DNA of 64,000 nucleotides from Westiellopsis prolifica IICB1 (GTDB lineage Bacteria; Cyanobacteriota; Cyanobacteriia; Cyanobacteriales; Nostocaceae). The DNA is taken from positions 1,709,878 through 1,773,877 of the forward strand of contig NZ_NAPS01000002.1 of the NCBI RefSeq assembly GCF_004323185.1. Direction: 5' to 3'. A model generated the notes under the pieces. That model worked only from the letters and a program-made list of their open reading frames with translations. It did no database searches and was not told where the DNA came from. Of the stretch, positions 54,766 to 64,000 are shown in pieces (position 1 is the first letter of the stretch; each line of letters begins with the position of its first letter). The position numbers and the translations under genes were made by a program.

Positions 54766-56082
54766 ATGGGTGAAAAACCAACCATTGCGATATCTCACCT
54801 GGGTTGTGAAAAAAATCGAATTGATACGGAACATATGTTAGGACTGCTGGTAGAAGCAGGCTATGGCGTAGATTCTAATGAAGAGTTAGCAGATTACGTT
54901 ATTGTTAATACTTGTAGTTTTATCGAAGCAGCTCGGGAGGAATCTGTTAGGACTTTAGTAGACCTGGCAGAAGCCAAGAAAAAAATCGTCATAACAGGTT
55001 GTATGGCGCAACATTTCCAGGAGCAATTATTGGAAGAGTTGCCCGAAGCAGTGGCGGTAGTAGGAACAGGTGATTATCACAAAATAGTTGATGTGATTGC
55101 ACGAGTAGAACAGGGCGATCGCGTCAGGGAAGTGAGCGCCGAACCAACCTACATAGCCGATGAAACCACACCCCGCTATCGCACTACAACCGAAGGTGTG
55201 GCATATGTCAGAATTGCGGAAGGATGTGATTATCGGTGTGCATTTTGTATCATTCCGCATCTGCGGGGGAATCAGCGATCGCGTACTATAGAATCAATAG
55301 TCGCGGAAGCTGAACAACTAGCAACTCAAGGGGTACAGGAAATCATTTTGATTTCCCAAATCACCACAAATTACGGTATAGATATTTATGGGAAGCCCAA
55401 ATTAGCCGAATTGCTCCGTGCTTTGGGGAAAGTAAATATACCCTGGATTCGGATGCACTACGCTTATCCCACAGGACTGACTCCAGATGTGATTGCGGCG
55501 ATTCGTGAAACACCTAATGTCTTACCTTATCTGGATTTGCCCTTACAACATTCTCATGGCGAAATTCTCCGCGCTATGAACCGTCCATGGCAAGGACAAG
55601 TCAATGATGCAATTATCGAACGCATCAAGGAGGCACTACCACAGGCGGTACTGCGGACAACATTTATAGTTGGGTTTCCTGGCGAACGTGATGAACATTT
55701 TCAGCATCTATTTAACTTCATCCAACGCCATGAATTTGACCATGTGGGTGTTTTCACCTTCTCACCAGAAGAAGGAACACCAGCTTACAGCCTCAGCGAA
55801 CAGTTACCGCAAATAATCAAAGATGAGCGGCGGGACGTACTGATGGAACTGCAACAGCCGATTTCTCTACGTAAAAATCAGCAAGAAGTTGGCAGAGTAG
55901 TAGATGTTTTGATTGAACAAGAAAATCCCTTAACAGGAGAATTAATCGGTCGTTCTGCAAGATTTGCCCCTGAAGTAGATGGTCAAATTTACGTTAGTGG
56001 CCAATCAAGATTGGGAACTATCGTACCAGTAGCTATCAAAGAAGCTGATACGTACGACTTGTACGGAATGGTTAGTAATTAG
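54766..56082 (+). CDS. rimO: Ribosomal protein S12 methylthiotransferase RimO
   Basis: Adds a methylthio group to an aspartate of ribosomal protein S12. The 438-residue protein has the UPF0004 domain ([15 protein letters not shown], Cys14, Cys50, Cys79), the radical SAM motif [10 protein letters not shown] (Cys154, Cys158, Cys161), the sequence [11 protein letters not shown], and a C-terminal TRAM domain. The GCEKNR and YAYPTG motifs favour RimO over MiaB. A DEAD-box helicase follows 72 bases later; they may be co-transcribed. Confidence 0.94.
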   Translation: MGEKPTIAISHLGCEKNRIDTEHMLGLLVEAGYGVDSNEELADYVIVNTCSFIEAAREESVRTLVDLAEAKKKIVITGCMAQHFQEQLLEELPEAVAVVGTGDYHKIVDVIARVEQGDRVREVSAEPTYIADETTPRYRTTTEGVAYVRIAEGCDYRCAFCIIPHLRGNQRSRTIESIVAEAEQLATQGVQEIILISQITTNYGIDIYGKPKLAELLRALGKVNIPWIRMHYAYPTGLTPDVIAAIRETPNVLPYLDLPLQHSHGEILRAMNRPWQGQVNDAIIERIKEALPQAVLRTTFIVGFPGERDEHFQHLFNFIQRHEFDHVGVFTFSPEEGTPAYSLSEQLPQIIKDERRDVLMELQQPISLRKNQQEVGRVVDVLIEQENPLTGELIGRSARFAPEVDGQIYVSGQSRLGTIVPVAIKEADTYDLYGMVSN

Positions 56083-56154
56083 TAGTACACAACCAACTAT
56101 TAACCACTAACCACTAACTAATAAGCAATAACTAAATACAAATTAGGAGATTTA

Positions 56155-57708
56155 ATGACCCTTTCTTTTCAAGAATTAGGTATTTCACCAGAACGCGTTC
56201 AGCAGATTGAAAAAATTGGTATTACCACACCAACCAATATTCAAGCTCAAGCGATTCCTCAACTTTTAGCTGGTCGTGATGTAGTTGGTCAATCCCAGAC
56301 AGGTACAGGCAAAACAGCAGCTTTTTCTCTGCCAATTCTAGAACGTCTAGATGTCAGTAAAAAAGCAGTGCAAGCACTTGTTTTGACCCCAACTCGAGAG
56401 TTAGCAATTCAAGTCCAAGCTGCCATCAGTGAGTTTGTTGGCAACGAAGGATTGCGTGTCATGGCAATTTACGGTGGTCAATCTATCGACCGCCAAATTT
56501 TACAACTCAAGCGTGGTGTTCACATGGTTGTGGGTACACCAGGGCGAGTCATAGACTTGCTAGAACGGGGTTGTCTGAAACTGGATAATATCAAATGGTT
56601 TGTTTTAGATGAAGCCGATGAAATGCTGAGTATGGGCTTCATTGATGATGTGGAAAAAATTCTTTCCCAAGCACCTAAAGAACGGCAGACAGCTTTATTT
56701 TCCGCGACAATGCCGCCATCTATTCGCCAGTTGGTGAATAAGTTCCTCAACGATCCAGTAACAGTTGCCGTTGAACAGCCAAAAGCTGCTCCGAATAAAA
56801 TTAATCAGGTAGCTTATCTAGTACCACGTCATTGGTCAAAAGTCAAGGCTTTACAGCCAATTCTGGAAATGGAAGATCCAGAAACAGCTTTGATCTTTGT
56901 TCGCACTAGACGCACCGCAGCTGAACTCACCAACCAATTACAAGCTGCTGGTCACAGTGTTGATGAATACCACGGTGATTTATCCCAACAAGCACGGGAA
57001 CGTTTGTTAAACAGATTCCGTAACCGCCAGGTGCGCTGGGTAGTAGCTACTGATATTGCAGCGCGCGGTTTGGATGTTGACCAACTATCCCACGTCATCA
57101 ACTTTGATTTACCCGATAGCGTAGAGACCTATGTTCACCGCATCGGTCGTACTGGTCGGGCAGGTAAAGAAGGTACTGCTATTACCTTGGTGCAGCCGTT
57201 TGAACGACGTAAACAGCAGTTGTTTGAACGCCATGTGCGTCAAAGTTGGCAACTACTTTCGATTCCCACACGGGCGCAAATTGAAACTAGACAGCTGGAG
57301 AAATTACAAACCCAAGTGCAGGAAGCTTTGGTGGGCGAACGTATGGCTTCATTTTTATCCATCGTTAGCCAGTTGAGCGAGCAATATGACTCTCATGCTA
57401 TAGCCGCAGCTGCATTACAAATTGCTTACGACCAAACCCGCCCCGCTTGGTTACTATCAGAAGCCGACTACCCCGAAGAAGACCTCAGACCCACCCCCAA
57501 ACCTAAACTACGAGGTGGAAATCGTCGCGAGTCTAACCGTGAATCTAGCGGTGAACAGCGCTCCCGCCGTTCTTCTTGGGTATCATCAGAAGCAGGTGAA
57601 GGAGACAAACGTGGTTCTGGCAAGCCCAAACTGAAGACAGGACGACGAGGAGATACGCCGATGCCGAAAAAGATTGGTTCTCATCCAGCTAGAGAGTCAG
57701 CTTCGTAG
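56155..57708 (+). CDS. DEAD-box RNA helicase
   Basis: A 517-residue ATP-dependent RNA helicase with all motifs: Q-motif PTNIQAQAIP (Gln30), Walker A SQTGTGKT (47-54), PTRELAIQ, TPGR, DEAD (152-155), SAT (183-185), and HRIGRTGR. After the core a basic, Ser/Arg/Gly-rich tail (RRESNRESSGEQRSRRSS) probably binds RNA. It resembles the CrhR/CrhB group of cyanobacterial helicases, which act in cold and redox stress; which one is unclear. ATG preceded by AGGAG. Confidence 0.94.
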   Translation: MTLSFQELGISPERVQQIEKIGITTPTNIQAQAIPQLLAGRDVVGQSQTGTGKTAAFSLPILERLDVSKKAVQALVLTPTRELAIQVQAAISEFVGNEGLRVMAIYGGQSIDRQILQLKRGVHMVVGTPGRVIDLLERGCLKLDNIKWFVLDEADEMLSMGFIDDVEKILSQAPKERQTALFSATMPPSIRQLVNKFLNDPVTVAVEQPKAAPNKINQVAYLVPRHWSKVKALQPILEMEDPETALIFVRTRRTAAELTNQLQAAGHSVDEYHGDLSQQARERLLNRFRNRQVRWVVATDIAARGLDVDQLSHVINFDLPDSVETYVHRIGRTGRAGKEGTAITLVQPFERRKQQLFERHVRQSWQLLSIPTRAQIETRQLEKLQTQVQEALVGERMASFLSIVSQLSEQYDSHAIAAAALQIAYDQTRPAWLLSEADYPEEDLRPTPKPKLRGGNRRESNRESSGEQRSRRSSWVSSEAGEGDKRGSGKPKLKTGRRGDTPMPKKIGSHPARESAS

Positions 57709-57778
57709 TCATTGGTCAATGGTCATTTGTCATTTGTAATAAATAAGGACAAAGAACAAGGGACAAATGACTGTTAAT

Positions 57779-58729
57779 TCAATTGAGCCAAGGACGACTA
57801 ACTTCTTCTAATTGGGCAATTTCATCGTCAGTTAATCTCCAGCCCAAAGCGCCTGCGTTGTCTTGTACCTGTTGCGCTGTTTTTGCCCCAGCAATAGGAA
57901 TAACATTGCCTTGGGCAATCAACCAATTCAGGGATACTTGAGCAGGAGTGCGATGATATTTTTCCCCAAATTGGCGTAGCAAAGAGATGACTGGCTCAAT
58001 TTTTTGTAAGCCTTCTTTGCTAAAGCGCGAGTCTAATTTTCTCGCACCACTGGGGGTAGTGCTTCCAGTAACGCTGTACTTACCAGTTAGTAACCCTTGC
58101 GCCAAAGGACTATAAGCTAAAATTGTGACGCCCAATTCACGAGCAGTGTTGAGAATACCATTGCTTTCAATTTGGCGAGTGAGTAAAGAGTAGCGCACTT
58201 GATTGACAGCTAAAGGCACGCCACGCCTAGCTAATATTTGGTGTGCTTCTCGCATTTGTTGAGCTGAGTAATTACTCACTCCTACTGCTGCAATTCTGCC
58301 CCGTTGCACTTCATCTGCAAGGGCGCTCATCAAAGTTTCTTGACTCATTAAAAAACTAAAAGGCCAATGTACTTGATAAAGCGCAACTTTTTGGACTTGC
58401 AGGCGCTTGAGACTTTCTGTTAAGGCATCAGCGACAGACTGTCCTGTAATGCGCCAGGGAAAAGGCCCGTATTTGGTTGCAATCTGTACTTTTTGGTCTG
58501 TTTTTTGCAGAAATTGCGCTAGTAATTCTTCTGAAAGCCCGAAACCGTAAACTTCTGCTGTGTCAAAAAAAGTGATACCTGCTTCTAAGGAAGCATTAAA
58601 GGCGGCTTGCAATTCCTCTGGTCCATATTCTTTGCCATAATTCCAAAACAAGCGATCGCCCCAAGCCCAAGTACCGATACACAGGGGTGTAACAACTGGC
58701 CCATTTTGCCCCAATGTGATGGTTTCCAC
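57779..58729 (-). CDS. Aldo/keto reductase
   Basis: A 316-residue NADP-dependent oxidoreductase of the (beta/alpha)8 aldo/keto reductase family. The catalytic tetrad is present: Asp56 (FFDTAEVYG), Tyr61, Lys86 (ATKYGPF) and His121 (YQVHWPF). The NADP-binding IPIAGAKTAQQVQDN is near the C-terminus. The substrate is unknown. Converges with the DEAD-box gene. Confidence 0.93.
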   Translation of the reverse strand: METITLGQNGPVVTPLCIGTWAWGDRLFWNYGKEYGPEELQAAFNASLEAGITFFDTAEVYGFGLSEELLAQFLQKTDQKVQIATKYGPFPWRITGQSVADALTESLKRLQVQKVALYQVHWPFSFLMSQETLMSALADEVQRGRIAAVGVSNYSAQQMREAHQILARRGVPLAVNQVRYSLLTRQIESNGILNTARELGVTILAYSPLAQGLLTGKYSVTGSTTPSGARKLDSRFSKEGLQKIEPVISLLRQFGEKYHRTPAQVSLNWLIAQGNVIPIAGAKTAQQVQDNAGALGWRLTDDEIAQLEEVSRPWLN

Positions 58730-58888
58730 TTTGACAAATCCTATTTACATTTTTTTACACTTTATTTAGTTTAACTTTACATTTCTCATCTCATTAACAG
58801 ACGCGAGGAACATCGTGTCTCTAGCTAACTGATTACGGTTTATCTTGGATATTATGAAATAATTTTGCTGTTTTGATTGGGAGTGGTT

Positions 58889-60328
58889 ATGGCAACTAGT
58901 GATGTGTCACCCAATTCTGAATCAAACGAGTCAGGAAAATCCACATCCATTCCCAAAGTGAAACTATGGACTATGTTTCGACTAGGCCTATTTCAGATGG
59001 CATTGGGCATCATGTCGATTCTGACTCTGGGAGTGCTAAATCGAGTCATGATTGAGGAGTTACGAGTACCAGCACTAATTGTAGCTGGGGCGATCGCCAT
59101 GCATCAATTTGTGGCTCCGATTAGAGTGTGGTTTGGGCAAATGTCAGACACCAAGCCTTTACTCGGCTATCACCGTAGTGGTTATGTTTGGGTAGGTGCG
59201 GCTTTATTTGCGATCGTTTCATTTATAGCTGTGCAAGTTGTTTGGCAATTAGGCTTGAGCTTGCAATCAGGAAGTTGGACAACTCAATCTTCTGGTTGGG
59301 CGCTACTTCTAGCTTTGATTTTTGCCCTCTATGGAATTGCTATCAGTGCTAGTTCCACACCTTTTGCAGCGTTGTTAGTTGATGTTTCTGATGAAGACAA
59401 CCGCTCAAAATTAGTGGGGGTTGTGTGGTCAATGCTGATGGTGGGTATTATTATTGGAGCAATTATCAGCAGTGGTTTACTCAGACAAATTGCCTTAGAC
59501 GCACCTCTAGAGGTAGTCCAAACCCAAGTCAATCGCCTGTTTTTGATTGTCCCAGGTATTGCATTTGGACTTTGCCTATTAGGAACTATCGGTGTGGAAA
59601 AGAAATATTCCCGCTATACGATGCGTTCCACAGCAATTAACCGCGAAGATAAGATCACTTTAGGTATGGCAATACAGGTGTTAACTGCTAGCCGCCAAAC
59701 AGCTATCTTTTTCACATTTTTGCTGTTGATGACACTCAGCTTGTTTATGCAGGATGCTGTTTTGGAACCCTATGGTGGTGAAGTCTTTAACATGACGATC
59801 GCCGAAACCACAAAACTCAATGCTTTCTTTGGTACAGGAACCCTAATTGGCTTGAGTGTAACGGGCTTTTTGATTGCTCCTCGTTTAGGTAAGAAAAATA
59901 CAACTAAGCTCGGATGCATCGCTGTGGCAGTCTCCCTGATAATAATTCTCCTAGCCGGGACAACTGCTAATCCTAAATTCCTGCAATGGAGTTTAACCTT
60001 GTTTGGCTTTGCTTCTGGTGTGACTACAACTGGAGCGTTAAGCTTAATGCTGGATCTGACTGCTGCGGAAACTGCTGGTACATTCATTGGTGCTTGGGGG
60101 TTAGCGCAAGCAATGGCAAGAGCCTTAGCTACAGTTTCTGGTGGCGCAGTGCTAAACCTGGGTAAATCTTTACTGACAACACCACTATTAGCTTATGGAT
60201 TGGTGTTTGCTACCCAGGCTGTAGTGATTTTATTAGCAGTTAGTTTATTAACTCGCGTGAATGTCACAGAATTTCAGCAGAATGCAAAACAAGCGATCGC
60301 ATCTATCTTGGAAAGCGAATTAGATTAG
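58889..60328 (+). CDS. PucC/LhaA-like MFS transporter family protein
   Basis: A 479-residue protein with about 12 membrane helices and the BCD/PucC signature: LGVLNRVMIEELRVPALIVA, MHQFVAPIRVWFGQMSDTKP, GYHRSGYVWVG and MQDAVLEPYGGEVF. In phototrophs such proteins help assemble chlorophyll-binding complexes, perhaps by delivering pigment. I start at ATG 58889, after TTGGGAGT; an upstream TTG would add four residues. No pigment gene is beside it. Confidence 0.9.
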   Translation: MATSDVSPNSESNESGKSTSIPKVKLWTMFRLGLFQMALGIMSILTLGVLNRVMIEELRVPALIVAGAIAMHQFVAPIRVWFGQMSDTKPLLGYHRSGYVWVGAALFAIVSFIAVQVVWQLGLSLQSGSWTTQSSGWALLLALIFALYGIAISASSTPFAALLVDVSDEDNRSKLVGVVWSMLMVGIIIGAIISSGLLRQIALDAPLEVVQTQVNRLFLIVPGIAFGLCLLGTIGVEKKYSRYTMRSTAINREDKITLGMAIQVLTASRQTAIFFTFLLLMTLSLFMQDAVLEPYGGEVFNMTIAETTKLNAFFGTGTLIGLSVTGFLIAPRLGKKNTTKLGCIAVAVSLIIILLAGTTANPKFLQWSLTLFGFASGVTTTGALSLMLDLTAAETAGTFIGAWGLAQAMARALATVSGGAVLNLGKSLLTTPLLAYGLVFATQAVVILLAVSLLTRVNVTEFQQNAKQAIASILESELD

Positions 60329-60595
60329 CTTAGTGTCTTAGTGTCTTCGTGAGTCCACTTGCCGTCTTGGCGGTTCCCGTCACGTAGACGCGCCAGCGGC
60401 TTCTCGTAAGAGTAGGCAAGGTGGCGAACCCGAAGGGTGGTGAAAAAATAAATCTTAATTGAACCACTAAGACATCTTAGACGCGCAAGCGACTTCCGTA
60501 GGTAGACACCAAGTCGAATCGTAAATAATCAGCCAATTAAAGCAGGTTTTTACTCAGGTTGACAGAGATACCCTTAACCCTTGACCATTCATAAA

Positions 60596-61402
60596 ATGAC
60601 AGAACTTTGGACTACAGTTTTAGAGTTTGCTCAAATTACTACCGCTAGGGTAGGTAAGCAGTTAATGGAAGATTTTGGGCAAGTACAAGCTTCCCATAAA
60701 GCTGATGGATCTTTAGTAACTCGTGCCGATAAATGGGCTGATCAAGAATTGCGGAATGCGATCGCCTCTACATTTCCTGGTTATGGAATTTTGACGGAAG
60801 AGGGTGACAAGGTTTTCCCTGGCACAGAATGGTGTTGGGTTGTTGATCCTTTGGATGGCACGACTAATTTTACACGGGGTATTCCTATCTGGTCAATTTC
60901 ACTAGGTTTATTGTATCAAGGTACGCCTGTTTTTGGTTATGTGTACGTGCCACCACTGAGAGAATCATTTCACGGCTTTTGGGAAGGTTCATCGGGGTTG
61001 GGCGCATCCACTGGGGCTTTTCGTAATTATCAGCCGATTAAAATTAGCGATGAAGTACCTAGTCAACATCACTTTTTTAACCTTTGTTCCCGTAGCACTT
61101 CGATAATTCAAAAAGATTTTCCCTGTAAAATTAGGATGTTGGGCGTTGCTAGCTACAATTTTCTGACAGTTGCTACAGGTGCTGTACTTGGTGGTATTGA
61201 AGCAACACCAAAGGTTTGGGATATTGCTGCGGCTTGGGTTATAGTTCAAGCGGCAGGTGGAAGTTGGATTTCACTCAAATCTGAACCTTTTCCTTTGTCT
61301 AGTGGAGTTGATTATAGCGATCGCTCTTTCCCCACTTTAGTTGTCAGTCGTCCAGAATTGGTGTCTACGTTTAAGCCATATCTCGAAAATTTAAAGATTT
61401 GA
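60596..61402 (+). CDS. Inositol monophosphatase family protein
   Basis: A 268-residue Mg-dependent phosphatase. Metal-binding motifs are YGILTEEGDKVF (Glu68, Glu69), WVVDPLDGTTNF (Asp84, Asp87) and KVWDIAAAWVIVQAAGG. This family includes inositol, histidinol and fructose/sedoheptulose phosphatases; in cyanobacteria it is often called inositol monophosphatase, but the substrate is not fixed by sequence. I start at ATG 60596; TTG 60581 is upstream. Spacer before it contains gcgcaagcgac-type repeats. Confidence 0.9.
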   Translation: MTELWTTVLEFAQITTARVGKQLMEDFGQVQASHKADGSLVTRADKWADQELRNAIASTFPGYGILTEEGDKVFPGTEWCWVVDPLDGTTNFTRGIPIWSISLGLLYQGTPVFGYVYVPPLRESFHGFWEGSSGLGASTGAFRNYQPIKISDEVPSQHHFFNLCSRSTSIIQKDFPCKIRMLGVASYNFLTVATGAVLGGIEATPKVWDIAAAWVIVQAAGGSWISLKSEPFPLSSGVDYSDRSFPTLVVSRPELVSTFKPYLENLKI

Positions 61403-61773
61403 ACGGTAACCAAAAAGAAACTAATTGATAGACACATCACAAGAAGACGAAAATTAAACTCCCAATATAAAACCACACTGTTGTAGCAGTGTGGTGAGTT
61501 TAGGATATAGCACTTTGAAGTTAGGAGATTTAATTCATAATCACCATTGAGTGGTGTTATTGTAGGCTACAAAGCCAAAGTTCAGCATTTCGGAAAAACA
61601 CAAATATTTTTTGGGTCTGACATCTTGCACCAGTTGCAATTAGCCGTAAAATAAATTTTCGGCTCAAAGCTTAAACCCATTTAAATGGGTTAAAACCTGA
61701 GCCAGTTGGTTAAAAACCAACTTTAGCTTTCAGCCCAAATTTTAATTTCGGGCTAAAACGACACTTCAATCTA
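61403..61773. repeat. Spacer with several palindromic repeats
   Basis: Hairpin accacactg / cagtgtggt (61472-61495) after the monophosphatase gene. From 61641 a dispersed repeat runs tagccgtaaaataaattttc, ggctcaaagcttaaaccc, then aaatgggtt, ggttaaaaaccaac and agcccaaattttaatttcgg. The first and last parts are near reverse complements, so the whole forms a nested cruciform. It is related to the 601-661 repeat. No gene here. Confidence 0.75.
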
Positions 61774-62796
61774 TTATTTAAAAACAAAATCCGCGATCGC
61801 CACCTCATCTTTACTTGTGATTGCTTCTTGAGGAGGACTCAGTAAAACAGAACGCTGTATTAATTTCTGAGTCCCAAGACGACGTGCAACACGGCCAGGA
61901 ATTCCGTAACCATATACAATATGTCCTTGTCCAGCTAACACCACCACTTGATAATCTGGATTTGCTTTGATAAATTTAGCGATTCCTTCTGCCATTGTTT
62001 CATCCCATAATACCTGTGCCAAAAAAAACCGTTCAGCACCAGAACTATTACCATGTCCTGCACTTTGATGCAGTTGAAAAGCTTGTAATGACAATTGGCG
62101 ATACTTTGCGTTACTTGTATCAATTTCTGCAAAAGGCGGAATATACTTTTTCTCAGATACTGTAAGACTTTCTAATCCTTGACTGGCGACTTTGCGTGTA
62201 ATTTCCGTTGGAGTATTTAAAGCTAAGACTGGTAGTTGTTTGTCTTTCGCAAACCGGAGAATCGGAGCATAATATTCCCAAGGAAAACCCCAGCGTGTTT
62301 CGTACTCGCTTTTCTCTAATAATTCTTGTTCAGTAAGTTTACCCGCTAAATATTGATCAACAACGCTTTGATAGGGACGCTGAAACATTTCCATGGCGAT
62401 CGCAATTTTCGGATGACGCTGCTGGAGTTCCTGAATAATTTGCAGTTGATTTTGATGATCAACTGAACTGTCGTGAGTTTCCCCCAAATACACTATATTT
62501 GCTTGTGCTAGTTCCGATAACATCTTTGAGCGACTGTAAATAAAATTCTCTGGTTTCCCACAACTTTTATCCCAGTCAGGAAAGATCTTATCTAGATTAC
62601 TCGGCGACGCAGTCATGACTAACTTCGGAGGACAAGAAGTTTTGATAGTTTCAGCACAAGCAGGTAAAGTCAAGATGCTCAGGTAAAAAGTCAAAGCACA
62701 AAAGTAAAAAAATAGTCTTCTCGTTTGGAAACTTTGCTGTTGATTTGTTAATATTTTCGCGTACGCCAGTAACTCGGTTTGCATAAATATTGTCAT
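61774..62796 (-). CDS. ChaN-like (DUF399) secreted protein
   Basis: A 340-residue protein with an N-terminal hydrophobic segment (FFYFCALTFYLSILTLPACA), so exported or membrane-anchored. The ChaN-like domain has VYLGETHDSSVDHQNQLQII, IAIAMEMFQRPYQSVVDQYL, RWGFPWEYYAPILRFAKD, LALNTPTEITRKVA, FFLAQVLWDETMAEGIAKFI and VVLAGQGHIVYGYGIPGRV. ChaN is an iron-regulated heme-binding lipoprotein in Campylobacter; the physiological role here is open. I start at ATG 62796; the open frame continues upstream but would overlap the divergent dehydrogenase gene. Confidence 0.87.
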   Translation of the reverse strand: MTIFMQTELLAYAKILTNQQQSFQTRRLFFYFCALTFYLSILTLPACAETIKTSCPPKLVMTASPSNLDKIFPDWDKSCGKPENFIYSRSKMLSELAQANIVYLGETHDSSVDHQNQLQIIQELQQRHPKIAIAMEMFQRPYQSVVDQYLAGKLTEQELLEKSEYETRWGFPWEYYAPILRFAKDKQLPVLALNTPTEITRKVASQGLESLTVSEKKYIPPFAEIDTSNAKYRQLSLQAFQLHQSAGHGNSSGAERFFLAQVLWDETMAEGIAKFIKANPDYQVVVLAGQGHIVYGYGIPGRVARRLGTQKLIQRSVLLSPPQEAITSKDEVAIADFVFK

Positions 62797-62833
62797 TTTC
62801 TTTATACAACGCTGAATAAATTTAGCTCTTAAT

Positions 62834-63787
62834 ATGAAAGGACTCTGGCTGGAAAATAAGCAACTCCAATTACGTACTAATATCCCCATTCCCGAACCGC
62901 CATTAGGGGAAGCATTAGTACGAGTTTTATCTGCTGGTATTTGTAACACTGATTTAGAACTCACCAGAGGTTATTACCCTTACACTGGCATTTTAGGTCA
63001 TGAATTTGTTGGTGTTGTGGAACAAGGCCCAGAAAATTTGGTGAATCGTCGTGTGGTTGGCGAAATTAACGCTGTCTGTGGGAAGTGTCGCTTTTGTCGT
63101 AGCGGAAATTCAACTCATTGCGAAAATCGGACTGTGCTTGGTATTGTCAACCGCAATGGAGCTTTTGCAGAGTATCTTTGTTTACCTGTAGAAAATCTTC
63201 ATCTTGTACCAGAAAGTGTTTCCACAGCAGTAGCGACATTTACTGAACCTGTAGCTGCGGCGTTGGAAATTCAGCAACAGATAGCATTGCATCCAGATGA
63301 CCGGGTGTTAGTTGTTGGGGATGGTAAGCTAGGACAATTAGTAGCCCAAACTTTAGCTTTGACAGGCTGTGATCTTTTGGTAGTAGGGCGACATCGTGAT
63401 AAGCTAGCTCATCTGGAGGCACGGAATATCAAAACAGGCTTTGCAGATGCGGTTACAGATAGGACTTTTGATATTTCTGTAGAGTGTACTGGTAATGCTG
63501 AAGGATTTGCGATCGCTCGCCGCGCTTTACGTCCTCGTGGTACTTTAGTACTCAAAAGTACCTATGCTGGTAATCTCAGTTTAGATGCTTCCTCTTTGGT
63601 AGTAGATGAAATTACTCTGATTGGTTCACGTTGCGGCCCTTTTTCACCTGCACTCAAACTATTAGCAGAAGGAAAAGTGGATGTACAACCTTTAATTCAA
63701 GCCCATTACCCACTTACGGAAGCAATAGCAGCTTTTGATCATGCTCAAACCAGAGGTGTGTTAAAAGTGTTGTTGGAAATTAGTTAA
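62834..63787 (+). CDS. Zinc-dependent alcohol dehydrogenase (MDR family)
   Basis: A 317-residue medium-chain dehydrogenase. The catalytic zinc ligands are in GICNTD (Cys37) and LGHEFVG (His56, Glu57). The structural zinc cysteines are in CGKCRFCRSGNSTHC (Cys82, Cys85, Cys88, Cys96). The nucleotide-binding motif VVGDGKLGQLVAQ is intact. It is shorter than classic ADH (about 340-375) and resembles threonine/sorbitol dehydrogenase-like proteins of cyanobacteria. Substrate unknown. Divergent from the ChaN-like gene with only 37 bases between. Confidence 0.92.
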   Translation: MKGLWLENKQLQLRTNIPIPEPPLGEALVRVLSAGICNTDLELTRGYYPYTGILGHEFVGVVEQGPENLVNRRVVGEINAVCGKCRFCRSGNSTHCENRTVLGIVNRNGAFAEYLCLPVENLHLVPESVSTAVATFTEPVAAALEIQQQIALHPDDRVLVVGDGKLGQLVAQTLALTGCDLLVVGRHRDKLAHLEARNIKTGFADAVTDRTFDISVECTGNAEGFAIARRALRPRGTLVLKSTYAGNLSLDASSLVVDEITLIGSRCGPFSPALKLLAEGKVDVQPLIQAHYPLTEAIAAFDHAQTRGVLKVLLEIS

Positions 63788-63796
63788 ACAAAGGCT

Positions 63797-64000
63797 GCAT
63801 TAACAATGTAAGTCGATGCATTAACAATGTAGGTCGATGCATTAACAATGTAAGTCGATGCATTAACAATGTAAGTCGATGCATTAACAATGTAGGTCGA
63901 TACATTAATAATGTGAAAGCGCTAGTAGTGGTTTGTCAATTTTATTTTGACGGGTATGTGTCGATACATTAACAATGTAGGTCGATACATTAACAATGTA
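63797..64000. repeat. 21-bp tandem repeat, interrupted, running off the window
   Basis: About six copies of gcattaacaatgtaagtcgat with a/g variation from 63797 to 63915, then a 45-base interruption (ctagtagtggtttgtcaat...), then two more copies to the window end. The interruption resembles the end of the MITE-like element at 48486-48645. Confidence 0.9.

Noticed and set aside
62797..62964. N-terminal extension of the ChaN-like gene
   Set aside because: Would overlap the divergent dehydrogenase start and place the signal peptide deep inside the protein.

Overview
The window comes from a chromosome of a cyanobacterium, most likely a filamentous Nostocales-type strain. Direct evidence: photosystem I and II subunit genes (psaI, psbEFLJ), the PSII assembly genes ycf48 and rubA, ndhCKJ of the photosynthetic NDH-1 complex, btpA, a cyanobacterial GH100 invertase, very frequent HIP1 octamers (gcgatcgc) in and between genes, heptanucleotide tandem repeats in spacers, and many short interspersed palindromic repeats. 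A stand-alone Mo-nitrogenase C-terminal-type protein hints at a diazotrophic lineage. No tRNA, rRNA or CRISPR array was seen.

Layout. 1-10.3 kb: a cut-off hypothetical gene, a long AT-rich repeat-bearing spacer, sugar metabolism (neutral invertase, glucokinase), a histidine phosphatase, a PhnD-PhnC-PhnE type ABC importer and QueE. 10.6-14.5 kb: a STAS/sugar-transferase fusion and a large unrecognised protein. 14.6-19.3 kb: the photosynthesis core, with psaI on the + strand, rubA-ycf48-psbEFLJ on the - strand and ndhC-ndhK-ndhJ on the + strand. 19.5-23 kb: a methyltransferase followed by an atypical GC-rich island of charge-segregated small proteins, split by an internally deleted IS1182-like element. 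23.8-31.8 kb: tpiA-folP, a stomatin-like protein, a DUF1400-type hydrolase, a Wza-like exporter and an ABC ATPase. 32.4-36 kb: Mo-related genes (Mo-nitrogenase C-terminal-like, XdhC, MobA/MocA-like) and a secreted protein. 36.3-43.3 kb: argS, lpxD, mltA and a TIR-like protein. 43.8-64 kb: a large hybrid histidine kinase, GNAT, tatC, nadB, VKOR-thioredoxin fusion, btpA, rimO, a DEAD-box helicase, an aldo/keto reductase, a PucC-like MFS protein, an inositol monophosphatase-like enzyme, a ChaN-like protein and a zinc dehydrogenase.

Most genes are housekeeping and stand alone. Clear functional groups are the PSII biogenesis block (rubredoxin and Ycf48 beside cytochrome b559 genes), the NDH-1 block, the phn-type importer and the XdhC/MocA pair. 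The spacers are unusually rich in mobile repeats, and several have reshaped genes: one supplies the apparent start codon of the MocA-like gene, another encodes the C-terminal tail of a hydrolase, and a 20-bp tandem repeat contains the stop codon of the hybrid kinase.

Most worth a second look: the GC-rich island with its palindrome-targeted defective IS; two multi-branched structured elements (42221-42391 and 54579-54684); and the TIR-like protein at 42.5 kb. No complete new system could be proven from sequence alone.
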